NCBI GenBank assembly: GCA_947450645.1
Contig: CANFWH010000001.1
Coordinates: 1 to 64,000, forward strand
Length of the DNA stretch: 64,000 bases
DNA from: Comamonadaceae bacterium
GTDB lineage: Bacteria > Pseudomonadota > Gammaproteobacteria > Burkholderiales > Burkholderiaceae_C
Direction of reading: 5' to 3'
Below, one piece after another: positions 44,862 through 53,109 of this stretch; position 1 is the stretch's first letter; each line of letters opens with the position of its first letter. A program made the position numbers and the translations under genes. Under the pieces are notes generated by a model that was not told where the DNA came from, searched no databases, and was given only the letters and a program-made list of their open reading frames with translations.

Positions 44862-45407
44862 TTATTGAGCTGTTTTATTGGCAAACTGCGCTTGCCACTG
44901 TGCAATCGGCATGAATGTCGGATCGCTTATGCAAATCGCTTCTGTCTCGCGCATCAAGGTCTCGTCGTCCTTGGTCAAATCAAGCGGATCACCATGCGGC
45001 TGCGTGATGTAAAAAGGCATATCTAAATAGATTTCAACGGTATTGCCCTCTGGATCAGCAAAATAAACCGACAGCGCATTGCCGTGATTGAGCGGCAACA
45101 CCTTGCTAGCGCCCAGCGCCGTAGCAGCAGCCGTCAAGTCACGCAGATGTTGAATCGACGGCACAGCAAATGAGAGTTGCATGACTGTACTAAATGTCGC
45201 CTCTGGCGGACGACCGCCCGCAATCACAAGTTGGTGATGCTGATCGGGGCTAGCGCTTAGAAACACCAATGGCGCTTTGAATGTCTTACCCACACCTCGG
45301 TCAGTTTGTTTGAGACCAAAAACGGTGGTATAGAAATGCACCATTTTTTCAACGTCGGTCACGTAGATACCAAAGTGCGAAGGTGTGGGCTGGGTAACTT
45401 TTAACAT
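44862..45407 (-). CDS. VOC family protein, extradiol dioxygenase-like
   Basis: A 181-residue vicinal-oxygen-chelate protein with two paired beta-alpha-beta modules. Candidate metal ligands are the His in SHFGIYVTDVEKMVHFY, a His in SPDQHHQLVIAG and the Glu in DPEGNTVEIYLDMPF, the His-His-Glu set of extradiol ring-cleavage dioxygenases and glyoxalases. Together with the FAH gene 36 bp downstream this suggests ring cleavage followed by hydrolysis. The substrate is unknown. Its start overlaps the end of the GntR gene by 7 bp. Confidence 0.85.
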   Translation of the reverse strand: MLKVTQPTPSHFGIYVTDVEKMVHFYTTVFGLKQTDRGVGKTFKAPLVFLSASPDQHHQLVIAGGRPPEATFSTVMQLSFAVPSIQHLRDLTAAATALGASKVLPLNHGNALSVYFADPEGNTVEIYLDMPFYITQPHGDPLDLTKDDETLMRETEAICISDPTFMPIAQWQAQFANKTAQ

Positions 45408-46087
45408 TTTTTTCCTTTGCCTTGCAAGGCCGATAAGACATTACGCTGGGTGCTCTCGATGTGCTCAGCAAGCAACGCTACCGCCTGCTCGGCCTTGCGG
45501 TTTAAAACCGCATTCATCAAAATTTGGTGCTCTTCGTCTTTACGTTTCAGCACGCGTCTGTTTCGTGCTGAAAACTGGCGGTAACGTTCGGCCTGATCAA
45601 ACAAACTCATGCTCCATGCCAACTGCCTCTCGGATGAACAAGCCGCAATTAAGGCAAAGTGAAATGCGCGGTGGTGCTGACTCCACTGGGCATCCAGCAC
45701 AACGGGACCGTCTGGCAGTCGAGATTCAATTTTTGACAAGCGATGAAAGCTCGACACGATGTCCGCCTCCCACGCATCGTCGCCTAGAGCAATAGCGTCG
45801 CGCAGCGCTGGCAAGTCAATCATCAATCGCATTTTTGTGATGTCAACCAAATCCTCTGGAGAAATCGGGCTGACCCTGAAGCCACGCCGCTCGTCCGCCA
45901 TGACCAAGCCTTCCTGAGTCAAACGGTTGAGCGCTTCGCGCAGTGGGCTACTAGAGAACCCATACAAGGATTGCAGCGTATCCATTTTGAGTTTGACGTC
46001 AGGGCTGTGAATGCCAAACAAAACGTCGTTTCGCAAAGCCTGAAAGGCTTGGTCTGAGACGGTTGCGGTAGGGAGTGCGTTTTCCAT
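45401..46087 (-). CDS. GntR family (FCD domain) regulator of the embedded catabolic operon
   Basis: A 228-residue regulator from ATG 46087. The helix-turn-helix is LKMDTLQSLYGFSSSPLREALNRLTQEGLV, followed by an FCD domain (HHRAFHFALIAACSSERQLAWSMSLFDQ and DEEHQILMNAVLNRKAEQAVALL). It heads the leftward operon VOC-FAH-MDR-Bug-DUF1185. Two TTGTGCACA palindromes lie just upstream, different in sequence from the TGTATACA sites of the purine GntR, so the two regulators control separate gene sets in the same island. Confidence 0.88.
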   Translation of the reverse strand: MENALPTATVSDQAFQALRNDVLFGIHSPDVKLKMDTLQSLYGFSSSPLREALNRLTQEGLVMADERRGFRVSPISPEDLVDITKMRLMIDLPALRDAIALGDDAWEADIVSSFHRLSKIESRLPDGPVVLDAQWSQHHRAFHFALIAACSSERQLAWSMSLFDQAERYRQFSARNRRVLKRKDEEHQILMNAVLNRKAEQAVALLAEHIESTQRNVLSALQGKGKKC

Positions 46088-46098
46088 GGCTTCAATAA

Positions 46099-46126
46099 TT
46101 GTGCACAAAAATGTAATTGTGCACAT
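46099..46126. promoter_or_regulatory. Paired TTGTGCACA palindromes: operator of the second GntR
   Basis: TTGTGCACAA (46099-46108) and TTGTGCACAT (46117-46126) are spaced 18 bp centre to centre. They begin 12 bp upstream of the regulator's ATG, in the 83-bp divergent gap with xdhC. Position and symmetry suit autoregulation. Confidence 0.65.
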
Positions 46127-46170
46127 TATGAGAAACCCTTATTTTAAAACTCACCTCTTAAAATCTTGCC

Positions 46171-46926
46171 ATGATCCTCATCACAGTCACGCAAACCCAA
46201 GGCTCCGTGCCACGCGAGGCGGGCACGTGGATGGTCGTGAAGGACGACGGCATCATTGGGACGCTAGGCGGTGGAAATGTGGAATATCAAGCCATCGCTC
46301 ATGCAAAAAATTTTAAAAATGAAAGTGAACAAACGAAGCGTTTTGCCCTCGGCCCCAGCCTTGGTCAATGCTGCGGCGGCGTAATGAATTTATCGTTTGA
46401 ACGCATCGATGCTGCCCAATTGGCACTGCTGCAGGCCAAGCAGGATGTGGCCTACAAGCCCATTGCATTGTTTGGTGGAGGTCACGTTGGGCGTGCGATT
46501 GTGAATGTTTTGGCAACTCTTCCCTACCGCATCACATGGATTGATAGCCGAGACGAAATCTTCCCTGAGGGTGTGCCCAGCAAAGTCATCTGCGAGCATT
46601 CCGACCCCGTGCAAAGCGCCGTCGCATCGCTTGCCGCTGGTAGCTCGGTACTCATCATGAGCTTTAGCCACGCTGAAGATTTAGAGATCGTGCAGCAGTG
46701 CTTGAGGAGAAATCGCGAGCAAAACGATTTGCCCTTCATCGGATTGATTGGCTCTAAAACCAAATGGGCGACATTCAAAAACCGACTGCGCGAGCGCGGA
46801 TTTACTGACGCAGAACTCGCGCAAGTGAGTTGCCCGATTGGTGTGGCAGGCATCACTGGCAAAGAGCCCGAAGTCATTGCCGTGGCGGTGGCAGCACAGC
46901 TTCTGCAAAAATTGTATACACTTTGA
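46171..46926 (+). CDS. xdhC: Xanthine dehydrogenase accessory protein XdhC
   Basis: Helps insert sulfurated molybdenum cofactor into xanthine dehydrogenase in the cytosol. The 251-residue protein begins with the XdhC_CoxI motif (TVTQTQGSVPREAGTWMVV, GTLGGGNVEYQAI, LGQCCGGVM). It ends with a Rossmann domain (LFGGGHVGRAIV, IGLIGSKTKWATF, PIGVAGITGKEPEVIAVAVAAQLL). The N terminus is about 20 residues shorter than in many homologues. It stands before puuD and xdhAB rather than after xdhB as is common. The GntR operator for puuD lies in its last codons. Confidence 0.92.
   Translation: MILITVTQTQGSVPREAGTWMVVKDDGIIGTLGGGNVEYQAIAHAKNFKNESEQTKRFALGPSLGQCCGGVMNLSFERIDAAQLALLQAKQDVAYKPIALFGGGHVGRAIVNVLATLPYRITWIDSRDEIFPEGVPSKVICEHSDPVQSAVASLAAGSSVLIMSFSHAEDLEIVQQCLRRNREQNDLPFIGLIGSKTKWATFKNRLRERGFTDAELAQVSCPIGVAGITGKEPEVIAVAVAAQLLQKLYTL
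46908..46924. promoter_or_regulatory. GntR operator, site 4 (inside the end of xdhC, before puuD)
   Basis: AAAATTGTATACACTTT is nearly identical to site 3 and ends 6 bp before the puuD ATG. It encodes the last residues of XdhC (KLYTL). Binding here would block puuD and possibly xdhAB while leaving xdhC transcription mostly to its own promoter. Confidence 0.72.
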
Positions 46927-46930
46927 GCTT

Positions 46931-48139
46931 ATGGAAACTTATTTACTCGACTGGGCAAACCTTCTCATCCGCTGGGTGCACGTCATCACCGCAATTGCTT
47001 GGGTGGGGTCGTCGTTTTACTTTGTCTTTTTAGACAACAACCTCGTCAAACCAAAATCGCCTGATCTCTTAGAAAAGGGTGTGGACGGCGCCATGTGGGC
47101 TGTGCACGGTGGTGGTTTTTACAACCCGCAAAAGTATTTGACCGCGCCCAAAACCATTCACTCGCATTTGCACTGGTTTTATTGGGAAAGCTACTCCACG
47201 TGGCTCTCGGGCTTTGCGCTCTTCACGCTGATGTACCTCTACAACGCGGGCACTTATTTGATTGACAAGTCCCTCATGGATTGGGACAAGGCCGACGCCA
47301 TTGGCGTAGCGCTGTGCTTTTTGGGTGGCTTTTGGTTGATCTATGATTTTGTCTGCCGCGTGTTTGGCTTCCGCAAAAACGGCGAAGCAATTGTTGGCTG
47401 CATCATGCTCGTCGTCATTGCCGCCGCCGCATGGCTTGCCTGCCATTGGTTTGCAGGACGCGCCGCCTTCCTTTTGGTGGGCGCGATGATCGCCACCGCC
47501 ATGAGTGCCAACGTGTTCTTTTGGATCATCCCTGGTCAGCGCAAAGTGGTCGCCGCCATGACCAGCGGCAAGCCCTACGATGGCAAGGCGCTCGCCATCC
47601 ACGGCAAGCGCGGCAAACAGCGCAGTGTGCACAACACCTACTTCACGCTGCCCGTTTTGTTTGCAATGCTGTCCAACCATTACAGCTTCACCTATACGCA
47701 CGAACACAACTGGCTAGTGTTGGTGATGATGATGCTGGCAGGCGCGGCGATTAGACAATATTTTGTGATGCGCCATGGCTTTAAGCATGGCCGAAACGGC
47801 AATCCGATTCGCTATGCGGTTGCAGGTGTGGCCATCATTTTGGCGGTCATTGTGTGGCTAGCGCCATCCAGCCAACCTATCCCGCAGGCCACACTGGATA
47901 AGGCTTCCACGAGTGCCGATATTTTAAAAATTACGCAATCGCGCTGCATCATGTGCCACGGCGCGGCTTTGCAAATGAAAAACGTGCGGCTGGATTCCAC
48001 TGAATTGATAGAAAAAAACGCCGCCATCATCTATCAGCAAGCCGTCGTCACCAAGCTCATGCCGATGAATAACGCGACGGGTATCACGCCCGTCGAGCGC
48101 GAGCAAATCGCCGCTTGGTTTAAAAGCCGAAAGCCTTAA
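46931..48139 (+). CDS. puuD: Urate hydroxylase PuuD (membrane urate oxidase with cytochrome c domain)
   Basis: Oxidises urate to 5-hydroxyisourate at the inner membrane and passes electrons to the respiratory chain. The 402-residue protein has about eight membrane helices (WVHVITAIAWVGSSFYFVFLDNNL; THAHNW-like YTHEHNWLVLVMMML). It ends in a c-type cytochrome domain with the heme site CIMCH. ATG 46931 gives the known PuuD start (a longer frame begins inside xdhC). Between the last helix and the heme domain, residues about 318-330 (QATLDKASTSADI) are encoded by a palindromic repeat copy in the linker. Confidence 0.93.
   Translation: METYLLDWANLLIRWVHVITAIAWVGSSFYFVFLDNNLVKPKSPDLLEKGVDGAMWAVHGGGFYNPQKYLTAPKTIHSHLHWFYWESYSTWLSGFALFTLMYLYNAGTYLIDKSLMDWDKADAIGVALCFLGGFWLIYDFVCRVFGFRKNGEAIVGCIMLVVIAAAAWLACHWFAGRAAFLLVGAMIATAMSANVFFWIIPGQRKVVAAMTSGKPYDGKALAIHGKRGKQRSVHNTYFTLPVLFAMLSNHYSFTYTHEHNWLVLVMMMLAGAAIRQYFVMRHGFKHGRNGNPIRYAVAGVAIILAVIVWLAPSSQPIPQATLDKASTSADILKITQSRCIMCHGAALQMKNVRLDSTELIEKNAAIIYQQAVVTKLMPMNNATGITPVEREQIAAWFKSRKP
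47882..47920 (+). repeat. In-frame palindromic repeat, copy D (in puuD)
   Basis: Reads CCGCAGGCCACAC, then TGGATAAGGCTTCCA, then CGAGTGCCGAT. TGGA and TCCA form the inner stem, GGC and GCC the outer one. It encodes QATLDKASTSAD in the linker between the membrane and cytochrome domains. I use it as the reference copy. Confidence 0.8.
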
Positions 48140-48178
48140 AATCTATAGCTCACTTTCCTCTCTTCAGTCAAGGCTCTT

Positions 48179-49660
48179 ATGACCCAAGTCACCAACACCG
48201 TCCGCTTTGTTTTAGATGGGCAAATCAAGGAAGCCGTGGGCGTGCGCCGCACCACCACCGTGCTCGACTATGTGCGCGAGTCCTTGCATCGCACGGGTAC
48301 CAAAGAGGGCTGCGCGGAAGGCGACTGCGGCGCGTGTGTGGTGCTAGTGGGCGAGCTGGCAGCGGATGGCAAAACTGTCAACTACATCCCGACTAATTCC
48401 TGCATGCAATTACTGCCCTCCTTAGATGGCAAATCGCTCAAAACGGTCGAGAGCTTACAAAGTGCGGACGGCACACTGCATCCCGTGCAAGAGGCCATGG
48501 TCACGTGCCACGGCTCGCAGTGCGGTTTTTGCACACCAGGCATTGTGATGAGCTTGGCGGGTCTGTCCGACACACACGCCAAATGCGGCACGTGCCCAAG
48601 TCGCACGCAAATCAACGATGTGTTACAAGGCAATCTGTGCCGCTGCACGGGCTACAAACCCATTGTGGATGCGGCTTTGCAGGCGTCGCCCACTCTTATT
48701 CAAGATGCCGCCGACGTGGCTCTGCTCAAACAAATCCAGCGTCCAACTGAAGCAACGATTGGTCTTGATGGTCAAACGGTCATTCAACCTGTGCTGCGTA
48801 CCAAGAAAGGCAACGAGTTCGTCGCGCCCGCCACAATAGCAGAAGTCGCGGAGTATTTGCTGGCGCATCCAAAGGCCAGCTTACTGGCAGGCAGCACGGA
48901 GATTGGTCTGCATGTCAACAAGCAATTTAGCCGCCCCGATCACATCGTGTACTTGGGCAACGTGGCCGAGCTCAAAGCCATCAAAGAAACAGCCACTCAT
49001 TGGACAATTGGTGCGGCCGTTTCACTCACCGCTGTCGAGTCCTTAGTCGCAAGCGCCTACCCTGACTTTGCCGAAGTGCTACGCCGCTTTGGTTCGCCCC
49101 CGATTCGCTCCACTGCCACGCTGGCAGGCAACATCGCGAATGGCTCACCCATTGGTGACTCCATGCCGTGTTTGATGGCGCTGGATGCAGAGCTGATTCT
49201 TCGCAAGGGCGACAAAACACGCAAGGTTTCTATCAATAATTTTTATACAGGCATGAAGGCCAACGCACTGCAAAGTGGCGAGTTTATTGAGGCGGTGGTA
49301 CTGCGCAAGGCCACAGCTGGCATGGCCTTCAGAGCACATAAGGTCAGTAAGCGCTTTGACCAAGACATCTCAGCTACTTGCTGCGCGATGAGTTTTGAAG
49401 TCGCTGGCGGCACATTCAAAAACGTTCGTGTGGCCTACAACGGCCTCTCGCCGTATCCGATGCGCGCTGCCAAAATTGAAGCGGCGATTGAAGGTAAATC
49501 TGCCGATCAAATCACAGCTGACTCAATTGATGATGCGATTGCTGCCAGCTTTACAGCGCGTGATGGCCTAAGAGCAACGTGGGCGTATCGCTCGCTGGTG
49601 GCACGAAATTTAGTGATGCAATTCCTTGAGGAATCAACCAGCGAAGGAGTGACAGCATGA
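48179..49660 (+). CDS. xdhA: Xanthine dehydrogenase small subunit (Fe-S and FAD)
   Basis: Electron-transfer subunit of xanthine dehydrogenase, 493 residues. It has a plant-type [2Fe-2S] site (GCAEGDCGACVV), a second [2Fe-2S] domain (GSQCGFCTPGIVMSL and GNLCRCTGYKPI), and a FAD domain from about residue 205 (LLAGSTEIGLHVNKQF, TLAGNIANGSPIGDSMPCLMAL). A short AAGG ribosome site precedes the ATG. It is 39 bp after puuD and overlaps xdhB by 4 bp. It makes the urate that PuuD then consumes. Confidence 0.95.
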   Translation: MTQVTNTVRFVLDGQIKEAVGVRRTTTVLDYVRESLHRTGTKEGCAEGDCGACVVLVGELAADGKTVNYIPTNSCMQLLPSLDGKSLKTVESLQSADGTLHPVQEAMVTCHGSQCGFCTPGIVMSLAGLSDTHAKCGTCPSRTQINDVLQGNLCRCTGYKPIVDAALQASPTLIQDAADVALLKQIQRPTEATIGLDGQTVIQPVLRTKKGNEFVAPATIAEVAEYLLAHPKASLLAGSTEIGLHVNKQFSRPDHIVYLGNVAELKAIKETATHWTIGAAVSLTAVESLVASAYPDFAEVLRRFGSPPIRSTATLAGNIANGSPIGDSMPCLMALDAELILRKGDKTRKVSINNFYTGMKANALQSGEFIEAVVLRKATAGMAFRAHKVSKRFDQDISATCCAMSFEVAGGTFKNVRVAYNGLSPYPMRAAKIEAAIEGKSADQITADSIDDAIAASFTARDGLRATWAYRSLVARNLVMQFLEESTSEGVTA

Positions 49661-51981
49661 AGACAATTGACGCACCAACCATGGCTGGCATTGCCAAACG
49701 AGAAACCAAACACACAGGCGAGCAAGGACGCGAGTTACCACACGAATCCGCACACTTGCACGTCACAGGCAAGGCCGTCTACACCGACGACATCCCCGAG
49801 CTGCAAGGCACGCTGTACGGGGCTTTGGTGCTATCGCCTACCGCGCACGGCGAGTTGATTGGTGAGGGGGTAGACCGCGCGGCCATTCTGGCCATGCACG
49901 GCGTGGTGGCGGTGTTTACTGCTGCCGATATTCCTGGCGAAAACAACTGCGGCCCGATCATTCACGACGATCCGTTCCTCGCGGCTGGCAAGGTCGAATA
50001 CGTGGGTCAGCCCATCGCACTGGTCGTGGCTCGCGACATGCTCTATGCGCGTGAAGCGGCTAAAGCTGCGGTGGTGTCGGTCAAAGAACTCCCAGCGATT
50101 TTGACAATTGATGAGGCAATGGTAGCCAAAAACTTCATCATGCCCGCGAAAGGGATTACGAGGGGGAAACCTTCGGAAGCCATAGCCAGCGCGCCTTACA
50201 AGCTATCGGGACGTACCGAATGCGGTCAGCAAGAGCAGTTTTATTTGGAAGGCATGGTGACTTACGCCATCCCTCGCGAAGACGACCAGCTGACGCTCTA
50301 CGTTTCGACCCAGCACCCCGATGGCAACCAGCGCGAAGCAGCAGCGGCGCTGAACCTGAGCACCAACGATGTCGAGGTGATTTGCCGCCGTATGGGCGGT
50401 GCGTTTGGTGGCAAAGAAGGCCAAGCGTCTATCTTTAGCCAGTCGGCGGCACTGGCGGCATTCAAGCTCAAACGCCCCGTCAAGCTGCGTGCCAATCGCG
50501 ACGATGACATGACGATTACGGGCAAACGCCACGACTTCCGTTTGGACTACGAGTGCGGTTATGACGACAAGGGACGCATCCTCGGTGTCGATTTTGTACT
50601 CGCATCACGCTGCGGCTACAGCACCGATTTTTCGGGTCCTGTCAACGACCGCGCCTTACTCCACATCGACAACTGTTACTACTTGCCGAACCTGTCCATC
50701 ATTAGCCACCGCTGCAAAACCAATATGCAAACAGCGACGGCATTCCGTGGTTTTGGTGGTCCGCAGGGCATGTTTGGTATCGAGACGGTGATTGAGCAAA
50801 TCGCCAACAAACTCGGGCTCGATCCGCTGGACGTTCGCAAAGCCAATCTGTACCAAGACCCAAAAACATCTGGCAATCCTGAATCACTCACCACCCAATA
50901 CAACCAAGAAATTGAAGACTGGATTGGCGACAAAGTGATTGATCAGCTGGAGGTCGAATCCAATTACCGCGCCCGCCGCGCGGACATGATCGCTTTCAAC
51001 AAAATCAGCAAATACAAAAAGCGCGGTATGGCTCTTGTGCCACTCAAGTTTGGCATTAGCTTTACCGCCACCATGCTGAACCAAGGCGCGGCTTTGGTCA
51101 ACATTTATCAAGATGGCTCGGTCAGTGTGAACCACGGCGGCACAGAGATGGGACAGGGCTTGAACACCAAGATGGCGCAGGTGGCGGCGGATGGTCTGCG
51201 CATCCCCGTGTCCTTGGTTCGCGTGACCGCAACCGATACGCAAAAAGTCCCTAACGCCAGTGCCACTGCGGCTTCCAGCGGTGCGGACATCAACGGCGCG
51301 GCAATTAACGACGCCACGCGCCAACTGCGCGAGCGCTTGGATGTGCTGGACGCGGGACGTAATTTGCCGTGGACGGATTTGATCAAACAAGCGTGGCTTA
51401 ACCGCGTGCAGCTGGGTCAAACGGGCTACTACATGACGCCCGATATCAAATACGACTTTATGACGCTGCAAGGCAAAGCGTTTTATTACTTCTGCTACGG
51501 TGCAGCCGTGACAGAGACTGAGATCGACACACGCACGGGCGAGTGGTGGCTTAAAAAAGTCGATATCGTGCACGACGTGGGACAGTCGATTAATCCGGCC
51601 ATCGACAAAGGCCAAATCGAGGGCGCCTATGTTCAGGGCATGGGCTGGCTCACCATGGAAGAGTGCATCTGGGACATGAAAAAAGGCAGCAAAAACTACG
51701 GCAAGCTGCTCACGCATGGTCCAAGCACATACAAGATCCCCGTCGCATCCGATGTGCCCGAGCACTTCAACGTCTCGTTTTTTGACACCCAAAACGTCAA
51801 GCCCACGCCGTTTAGAAGCAAGGCCGTCGGCGAACCACCACTGATGTTGGCGCTGTCCGCGTACTTCTCGCTACGTGATGCGGTGGTCGCGGCGGGCGGG
51901 AATCAAAATCTCGTGTCGATGGATGCACCTGCTACGCCTGAGCGGATTTTGATGGCGTGTGAGGCTGCAAAAGCAGGGTAA
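49657..51981 (+). CDS. xdhB: Xanthine dehydrogenase large subunit (molybdopterin)
   Basis: Catalytic subunit that hydroxylates hypoxanthine and xanthine at the molybdenum centre, 774 residues. Motifs: QEQFYLEGMVTYA, RRMGGAFGGKEGQ, TAFRGFGGPQGMF, GGTEMGQGLNTKM and the active-site Glu in VGEPPLMLALS. The N-terminal stretch SAHLHVTGKAVYTDDIPE is typical. It is coupled to xdhA by ATGA overlap and ends in an intrinsic terminator, which closes the rightward xdhC-puuD-xdhAB unit. Confidence 0.95.
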   Translation: MKTIDAPTMAGIAKRETKHTGEQGRELPHESAHLHVTGKAVYTDDIPELQGTLYGALVLSPTAHGELIGEGVDRAAILAMHGVVAVFTAADIPGENNCGPIIHDDPFLAAGKVEYVGQPIALVVARDMLYAREAAKAAVVSVKELPAILTIDEAMVAKNFIMPAKGITRGKPSEAIASAPYKLSGRTECGQQEQFYLEGMVTYAIPREDDQLTLYVSTQHPDGNQREAAAALNLSTNDVEVICRRMGGAFGGKEGQASIFSQSAALAAFKLKRPVKLRANRDDDMTITGKRHDFRLDYECGYDDKGRILGVDFVLASRCGYSTDFSGPVNDRALLHIDNCYYLPNLSIISHRCKTNMQTATAFRGFGGPQGMFGIETVIEQIANKLGLDPLDVRKANLYQDPKTSGNPESLTTQYNQEIEDWIGDKVIDQLEVESNYRARRADMIAFNKISKYKKRGMALVPLKFGISFTATMLNQGAALVNIYQDGSVSVNHGGTEMGQGLNTKMAQVAADGLRIPVSLVRVTATDTQKVPNASATAASSGADINGAAINDATRQLRERLDVLDAGRNLPWTDLIKQAWLNRVQLGQTGYYMTPDIKYDFMTLQGKAFYYFCYGAAVTETEIDTRTGEWWLKKVDIVHDVGQSINPAIDKGQIEGAYVQGMGWLTMEECIWDMKKGSKNYGKLLTHGPSTYKIPVASDVPEHFNVSFFDTQNVKPTPFRSKAVGEPPLMLALSAYFSLRDAVVAAGGNQNLVSMDAPATPERILMACEAAKAG

Positions 51982-52006
51982 AACCTAATGAGGATCTAGG
52001 TTTTTT
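51980..52006 (+). terminator. Intrinsic terminator after xdhB
   Basis: Arms AAAACCTA (51980-51987) and TAGGTTTT (51997-52004) form an 8-bp stem with a 9-nt loop, followed by T residues to 52006. The stop codon of xdhB runs into the left arm. Confidence 0.75.
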
Positions 52007-52093
52007 GTCATATTTTTGATAGCTTGATTTGATGCCGTATCTCTATACTGATTTACGCATCGAATGATTGACTCAAACTTTACTTAAACCGCC

Positions 52094-53080
52094 ATGTCCG
52101 ATCCAACAACTATTCTCCCGCGTGAGCAATTGGCTATTTTTCAGCGCAAAGCCACTTGGTTTGGCGCTTGGATGATTGCCTTTAATTGGCTGTTGATCGT
52201 GGCTAGTTTTGCACTCGTAATCATTTTTCCAAGCGCCTTGTCTTTCGTCATCGCATGGATTGTGATTGGCGGCAGGCAATTAGGGCTCGGCATTTTGATG
52301 CACGAAACGGCGCATCGCTCGCTCCTCAACTCGCGTGAAGCCAATGAGTGGGCTGGCAATTGGCTGTGCGCAGCACCTATGTTTGCGGATTTAGAAATTT
52401 ACCGTGGCTACCACATGACGCACCACGTGAAAACAGGCACGGTTGAAGACCCAGATTTACCCAACTACTCTGGCTATCCCGTCAAACCCATTTCGTTTGT
52501 ACGAAAAATCTTGCGCGATCTGTTTGGTGTCACTGGCGTGAAGGCGCTTTTAACACTCGCCGTTTTGTATTCTTACGAAGACCCTAAGTCTCTCAAATTT
52601 GGCTATGCCTATCGCAAACAAACGGCTGATGCGACCGAAGTAGAGCGCGTTCCGTTAGCAAAACGCGTCTTTTATTTTTTGCGCAACACGCGCCGCGTTC
52701 TAGTGGTTCAACTGTTGATGTTTGCCGCGCTATGGGCGCTAGGGCACCCGCTGCTCTACATCCTGTGGCCTGTGGCTTGGATGACAAGCTACATGGTGAT
52801 TACACGCATCCGCAATGCAGCAGAGCATGGCGGCTTGGCAGGCACGATGACGACAGACATGCTGCGCAACACGCGCACCGTGATTGCCCGCTGGTGGGAA
52901 CGCCTGACCGTTGCGCCCAATTACGTCAATTTTCACTTCGAACATCACCTTGCGCCAACAGTGCCGTCGTACAACCTGCCCAAGCTACACGCGCATTTAA
53001 AAGCGCAAGGTCACCTAGCGGACGTGCAAGTGCTGCATGGTTATGGGGAAGTAGTAAAAACGCTGGTGCGTGCTAAGTAG
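52094..53080 (+). CDS. Fatty acid desaturase (membrane, type 1)
   Basis: Inner-membrane di-iron desaturase of 328 residues. The three histidine boxes are HETAHRS, HMTHH and HFEHH. Hydrophobic pairs flank them (MIAFNWLLIVASFALVIIF; LLMFAALWALGHPLLYILW). It introduces a double bond into an acyl chain; regiospecificity cannot be read from the sequence. There is no clear ribosome site before ATG 52094. The 88-bp gap after the xdhB terminator would hold its promoter. No link with the purine genes is apparent. Confidence 0.9.
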   Translation: MSDPTTILPREQLAIFQRKATWFGAWMIAFNWLLIVASFALVIIFPSALSFVIAWIVIGGRQLGLGILMHETAHRSLLNSREANEWAGNWLCAAPMFADLEIYRGYHMTHHVKTGTVEDPDLPNYSGYPVKPISFVRKILRDLFGVTGVKALLTLAVLYSYEDPKSLKFGYAYRKQTADATEVERVPLAKRVFYFLRNTRRVLVVQLLMFAALWALGHPLLYILWPVAWMTSYMVITRIRNAAEHGGLAGTMTTDMLRNTRTVIARWWERLTVAPNYVNFHFEHHLAPTVPSYNLPKLHAHLKAQGHLADVQVLHGYGEVVKTLVRAK

Positions 53081-53109
53081 CGCGCCCACTTTTTTACTTA
53101 TCCTCATTT

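Noticed and set aside
48668-48715. XdhA residues QASPTLIQDAADVA look like the repeat peptide of RfbC.
   Set aside because: The DNA matches only over the first part and the right half ACGAGTGCCGAT is absent; it is within the normal linker of XdhA.
50884-51792. A 302-codon open frame on the minus strand opposite xdhB.
   Set aside because: It lies fully within xdhB, whose motifs are intact, and has no recognisable domain.
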